Assembly: GCF_000245815.1 (NCBI RefSeq)
Contig: NZ_JH601103.1
Span: forward strand, 411,796-475,795
DNA: 64,000 bases
From: Dolosigranulum pigrum ATCC 51524
GTDB lineage: Bacteria; Bacillota; Bacilli; Lactobacillales; Carnobacteriaceae_A
Direction of reading: 5' to 3'
Positions 61,160 to 64,000 of this stretch are shown here, in pieces. Under the pieces are notes generated by a model. That model made no database searches. It was not told the origin of the DNA and was given only the letters and a program-made list of their open reading frames with translations. A program made the translations under genes and the position numbers. Within the stretch, counting starts at the first letter, position 1. Each line of letters begins with the position of its first letter.

Positions 61160-64000
61160 TTAAACGACTACTTCAACTTGACTGCCTTGTGTTGTCTTAT
61201 GCACATTAATCCGCGAAGCAATGCGGGTCTTCAATTCCTCCACATGAGAAATAATCCCAATTAAACGCCCCGTCTTATTCAAGTCCATCAGAATCTGAAT
61301 GGCGACATCGAGTGATTCCATATCTAATGTAGCAAATCCTTCATCGATGAAGAGTGTATCCACATGTACACCGCCTAGTTCATTCTGGATAACATCCGAT
61401 AGTCCTAACGCAAGTGATAACGATGCCTTGAACATCTCGCCACCTGATAAGGTAGCTACACTGCGATTCTGTCCAGTATAATGATCAAGCACATTTAGAT
61501 CTAAGCCTCGTGCGGCCAAGCCTTTTTGTTGATCTGTATTCGGTCGCTGCAGCACGTAGCGTCCATCGGTCATCGTCTTCAAGCGACTATTAGCAGCTAG
61601 TATAATATGATCAAAATACATACTCAATACATAACGCTCGAATGATACACGATGGGTCTGTTTACTCCCGGAAGCCAGTTCATGCAACTCTTCGTAAATC
61701 TGACTATTTTCTCTAAGATCTTGTTGTTCCTGGTTTAAATTAATAATAGCTGTTAAGATTCGCTGATAACTGTCCAGTCGGCTAATCCATTGATCGCGAC
61801 TTGCTCTTAACTCAGAAGCTTGTTGTGATAATATGTTTAGCTGTTCCTTATACCAGTCTGTCGCTTGGTCAGCATCATATTGCGCTAATTTTTGTTGGAG
61901 ATCAGCTAATTTACTCTTAGCAATGGCACGCCGCTCTTGAGCTTGATTAATGGTATCTTCCCATTCTTTAGCTGTCTGGTCAGCGACTAAATACTGTCTA
62001 AACGTATCATCTAGCTCGCTAGTAGCTAAAGCTTGCTGATAAGCTTTTTCTTGTTTATGATGCTTGGTTTCCAGCTGGGTGAGGTGTTCTTCTGTTAAGT
62101 CGATGCCTTTCTTATTACTGGCTTGCTCTGTTGCTAGGGTCTCTTGGCGCTTGTTCAGAGACTGCTGCTGATCGGTCACTTGCTGCTTCCACTCTTTTTT
62201 GTCTGCTAGCTTCTGATCAAGTGCCTCTATCGATTCATCCGTTAATTGTTGCGCTAGTTGCTGGGCTTTGACTGTCAAGGTCGTCAAGCGCTCATTTATG
62301 TGCTCTTGACTGCTGATCAATCGTGTCTGTGTCTCTATGGTAGCTTGACGCCGGTGCTCTAAATCCTTCAAGTCTTGTTGCCATTGAGGTTCCTTGGCAA
62401 TATTTTGGCGCAAGGTATCGATTTGTTGGTTAAGCGATGATAAGGTCGTATCCAGTTGCTCCACTTGCTGGCGCTTCTGTGTTATTTCCTGGTCCAAGTC
62501 ATCTCCTTCGATCGCTACCTGCGTTAAGGTGGCATTGAATGTTTCCCATAAGTGCTCTCGCTTGGCCTTAGTCGTCACCCATGCTTCACGGGCTTGCGTG
62601 GCCTCAAGTTCAGCTGCTTCTTTTTGTTCCTTGGTCACGGTGTCCACATGGGTAGTGGCACGATCGGGATGTTCGAGCGATCCACAGACTGGGCACGCTT
62701 CGCCTGACACCAATTCAGCCGCTAAGCTTCCGGCCAAATTGCTTAAATAAGCTTGTTCCATGCGACTGGCTTGTGCATCTAGTTTGCGGTAATGAGCGTG
62801 TTTTTGTTCAAGCGTCGTATTAATGGCAGAAATTTGCTGCTTCAATTGCTGAAGCTGGTTTAATGTCTCTAACATTTGTTCAGCTTGTTGCTTGGTGTTC
62901 TTATAGTCAGCTTGTTCGTCCTGTAGCTCTTCTAAGGTCTGGCGCCATTGTTTGATTTGGCTGAGTTGGGCTTCTTTGTCTTCGATTTGATGCGTTAGTT
63001 GGTCAACAACTTGGTTCGTGTCTTCTAGTGTCGCTTGCTGCTCTGACAAAGAGGCTTGTAGTGTTGACTGCTCTGCTTCGATATCAGCTAATTCCTTAAA
63101 TAATCGTTGTTCGGCTTGCAATTGTTCAATCTCTGTTTCAACGGTAGGGAGTTGTGCAATCTCTGCTTGCAAGGTCGCTTGTTCCTGATCAAGGATAGCT
63201 TGCTGTTCCTTAAGTTTTGCTTGTTCAGCTTGATAATGTGTCAATGTTTGCTCCGCTTGGCGGATGGATTGCACTGTCTCTTGAAGTGGTTGATACAGTT
63301 GATCAAGTGCGCTTGCTTCTCGGTGATTATGCAGCTGTTGCTTTAACTGGGCAATCATCTCCGCTTGGTCATCCAACTGCTGCAATTCAGTCAGTTGTGC
63401 GGCCTGATCTATCCGTAGTTGCAAGATCTGTTCATAGCGGGATTGTTGCTCTTGGTTCTTCGCTAGCTTCTCCTCGACCACTTCCCGCTCAACTTGTCCA
63501 TTAGCTATCAACTGCTGCAATTCGGATCGCACTACCGGTAGTTGTTGCTTCTCCGCAGCTTCATGTAGCGGTGGATGATCAATAATTTGTTGCATATCTG
63601 TCAATACTTGGCTTAACTTCACGGTCAGATCGCGCCGTCTTTCTCTAAACGCATCTGCCTTCTCCTTCAATTTCATCTGGAAGGTCTCTAACTGATGTGT
63701 CTTAAAGATATTACGAAAAATGGCTTCTTTTTCACGGCTACTTGAGATTAATAATCGCCGAAATTCTCCTTGAGGAATCATCACAATTTGTTTGAACTGA
63801 TCAGCAGTTAAGCTCAAGATTTGTCCAATATAGGCATCCACTTCGGTTTTTTTCGTCGCAACAATTGTGCCATTGATGGCCAGTTCTGCCTCGGTTTGAA
63901 TATGTTTTGTTTTCGTTCTTACACCGGGGCCGATTTGGGTAGGCTTGCGCAGAATCGTATACGTCTTCCCTCCCACATCGAAGGTAAACTTCACATAACA
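61160..64000 (-). CDS. sbcC: Exonuclease subunit SbcC, 5' end outside the window
   Basis: About 946 residues are visible. The frame is open to the right edge, so the Walker A part (~95 residues) lies beyond 64000. Contains the zinc hook SGEACPVCGSLEH between two long Gln/Glu-rich coiled coils, and C-terminal signature VATLSGGEMFKASLSLALGLS, Walker B THVDTLFIDEGFATLD in variant form, and a switch His in GIISHVEEL. With SbcD it degrades DNA hairpins and processes double-strand ends. Confidence 0.94.
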   Translation of the reverse strand, partial: CYVKFTFDVGGKTYTILRKPTQIGPGVRTKTKHIQTEAELAINGTIVATKKTEVDAYIGQILSLTADQFKQIVMIPQGEFRRLLISSSREKEAIFRNIFKTHQLETFQMKLKEKADAFRERRRDLTVKLSQVLTDMQQIIDHPPLHEAAEKQQLPVVRSELQQLIANGQVEREVVEEKLAKNQEQQSRYEQILQLRIDQAAQLTELQQLDDQAEMIAQLKQQLHNHREASALDQLYQPLQETVQSIRQAEQTLTHYQAEQAKLKEQQAILDQEQATLQAEIAQLPTVETEIEQLQAEQRLFKELADIEAEQSTLQASLSEQQATLEDTNQVVDQLTHQIEDKEAQLSQIKQWRQTLEELQDEQADYKNTKQQAEQMLETLNQLQQLKQQISAINTTLEQKHAHYRKLDAQASRMEQAYLSNLAGSLAAELVSGEACPVCGSLEHPDRATTHVDTVTKEQKEAAELEATQAREAWVTTKAKREHLWETFNATLTQVAIEGDDLDQEITQKRQQVEQLDTTLSSLNQQIDTLRQNIAKEPQWQQDLKDLEHRRQATIETQTRLISSQEHINERLTTLTVKAQQLAQQLTDESIEALDQKLADKKEWKQQVTDQQQSLNKRQETLATEQASNKKGIDLTEEHLTQLETKHHKQEKAYQQALATSELDDTFRQYLVADQTAKEWEDTINQAQERRAIAKSKLADLQQKLAQYDADQATDWYKEQLNILSQQASELRASRDQWISRLDSYQRILTAIINLNQEQQDLRENSQIYEELHELASGSKQTHRVSFERYVLSMYFDHIILAANSRLKTMTDGRYVLQRPNTDQQKGLAARGLDLNVLDHYTGQNRSVATLSGGEMFKASLSLALGLSDVIQNELGGVHVDTLFIDEGFATLDMESLDVAIQILMDLNKTGRLIGIISHVEELKTRIASRINVHKTTQGSQVEVVV

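Overview
The window looks like a low-GC Gram-positive chromosome of the order Lactobacillales. The supports are strong AGGAGG-type ribosome sites, T-box leaders, the DUF969/DUF979/pcp operon, a solo UgpC/MsmK-type sugar ATPase, and the gltX, yacL, radA, dut block. An Aerococcaceae-like genus is my guess, not something the sequence proves.

Left part (1-15100) is accessory. It opens with the 5' end of a group II intron lying just behind a terminator hairpin. Next come an ABC-2 export/immunity operon on the minus strand and, divergent from it, a quorum-sensing cassette: a double-glycine peptide that appears frameshifted, an AgrC/ComD-type kinase and a LytTR regulator. A mobile segment follows: an ISL3 transposase fragment fused head-to-head to a truncated integrase, a GNAT acetyltransferase, a mercury operon (merR, a small membrane protein, merA) with a classic Mer operator, a Mob/Pre relaxase fragment and an IS30-family transposase.

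Middle part (15400-39300) is mostly housekeeping. A methionine block is controlled by three T-box leaders: luxS-metA, an O-acetylhomoserine sulfhydrylase, and metN-metI-metQ-metQ. A TetR-controlled heterodimeric ABC exporter sits between two copies of a small-membrane-protein/pcp/DUF979 segment, the left copy decayed. The intact pcp-DUF979-DUF969 operon, folC-folE-folB, a single ABC exporter and gltX follow.

The most interesting stretch is 39300-55300, a bacteriocin/quorum-sensing island lying between gltX and yacL. It holds two sibling peptide-kinase-regulator cassettes in inverted orientation. Their kinases have different sensor halves but nearly identical catalytic halves, and only one cassette keeps a full regulator. 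A CAAX protease, a further double-glycine peptide, several ABC transporters and many tiny membrane proteins surround them. A shared promoter architecture (9-bp repeat, 13-bp spacer, 9-bp repeat, 28-29 bp, -10) recurs in front of most of these units, which suggests one LytTR regulon. All three predicted pheromones (two intact, one after repairing a one-base frameshift) have a 22-residue mature part with cysteines at positions 14 and 22. No C39-peptidase transporter or AgrB is present here, so peptide processing must be encoded elsewhere. The inverted arms suggest the locus could flip and so change which sensor is joined to the only intact regulator.

Right part (55300-64000) returns to housekeeping: yacL, radA, dut, an msmK/ugpC-type ATPase, a HesB-like protein, a pgeF/YfiH-type laccase-domain protein and the sbcC gene, which runs off the right edge.
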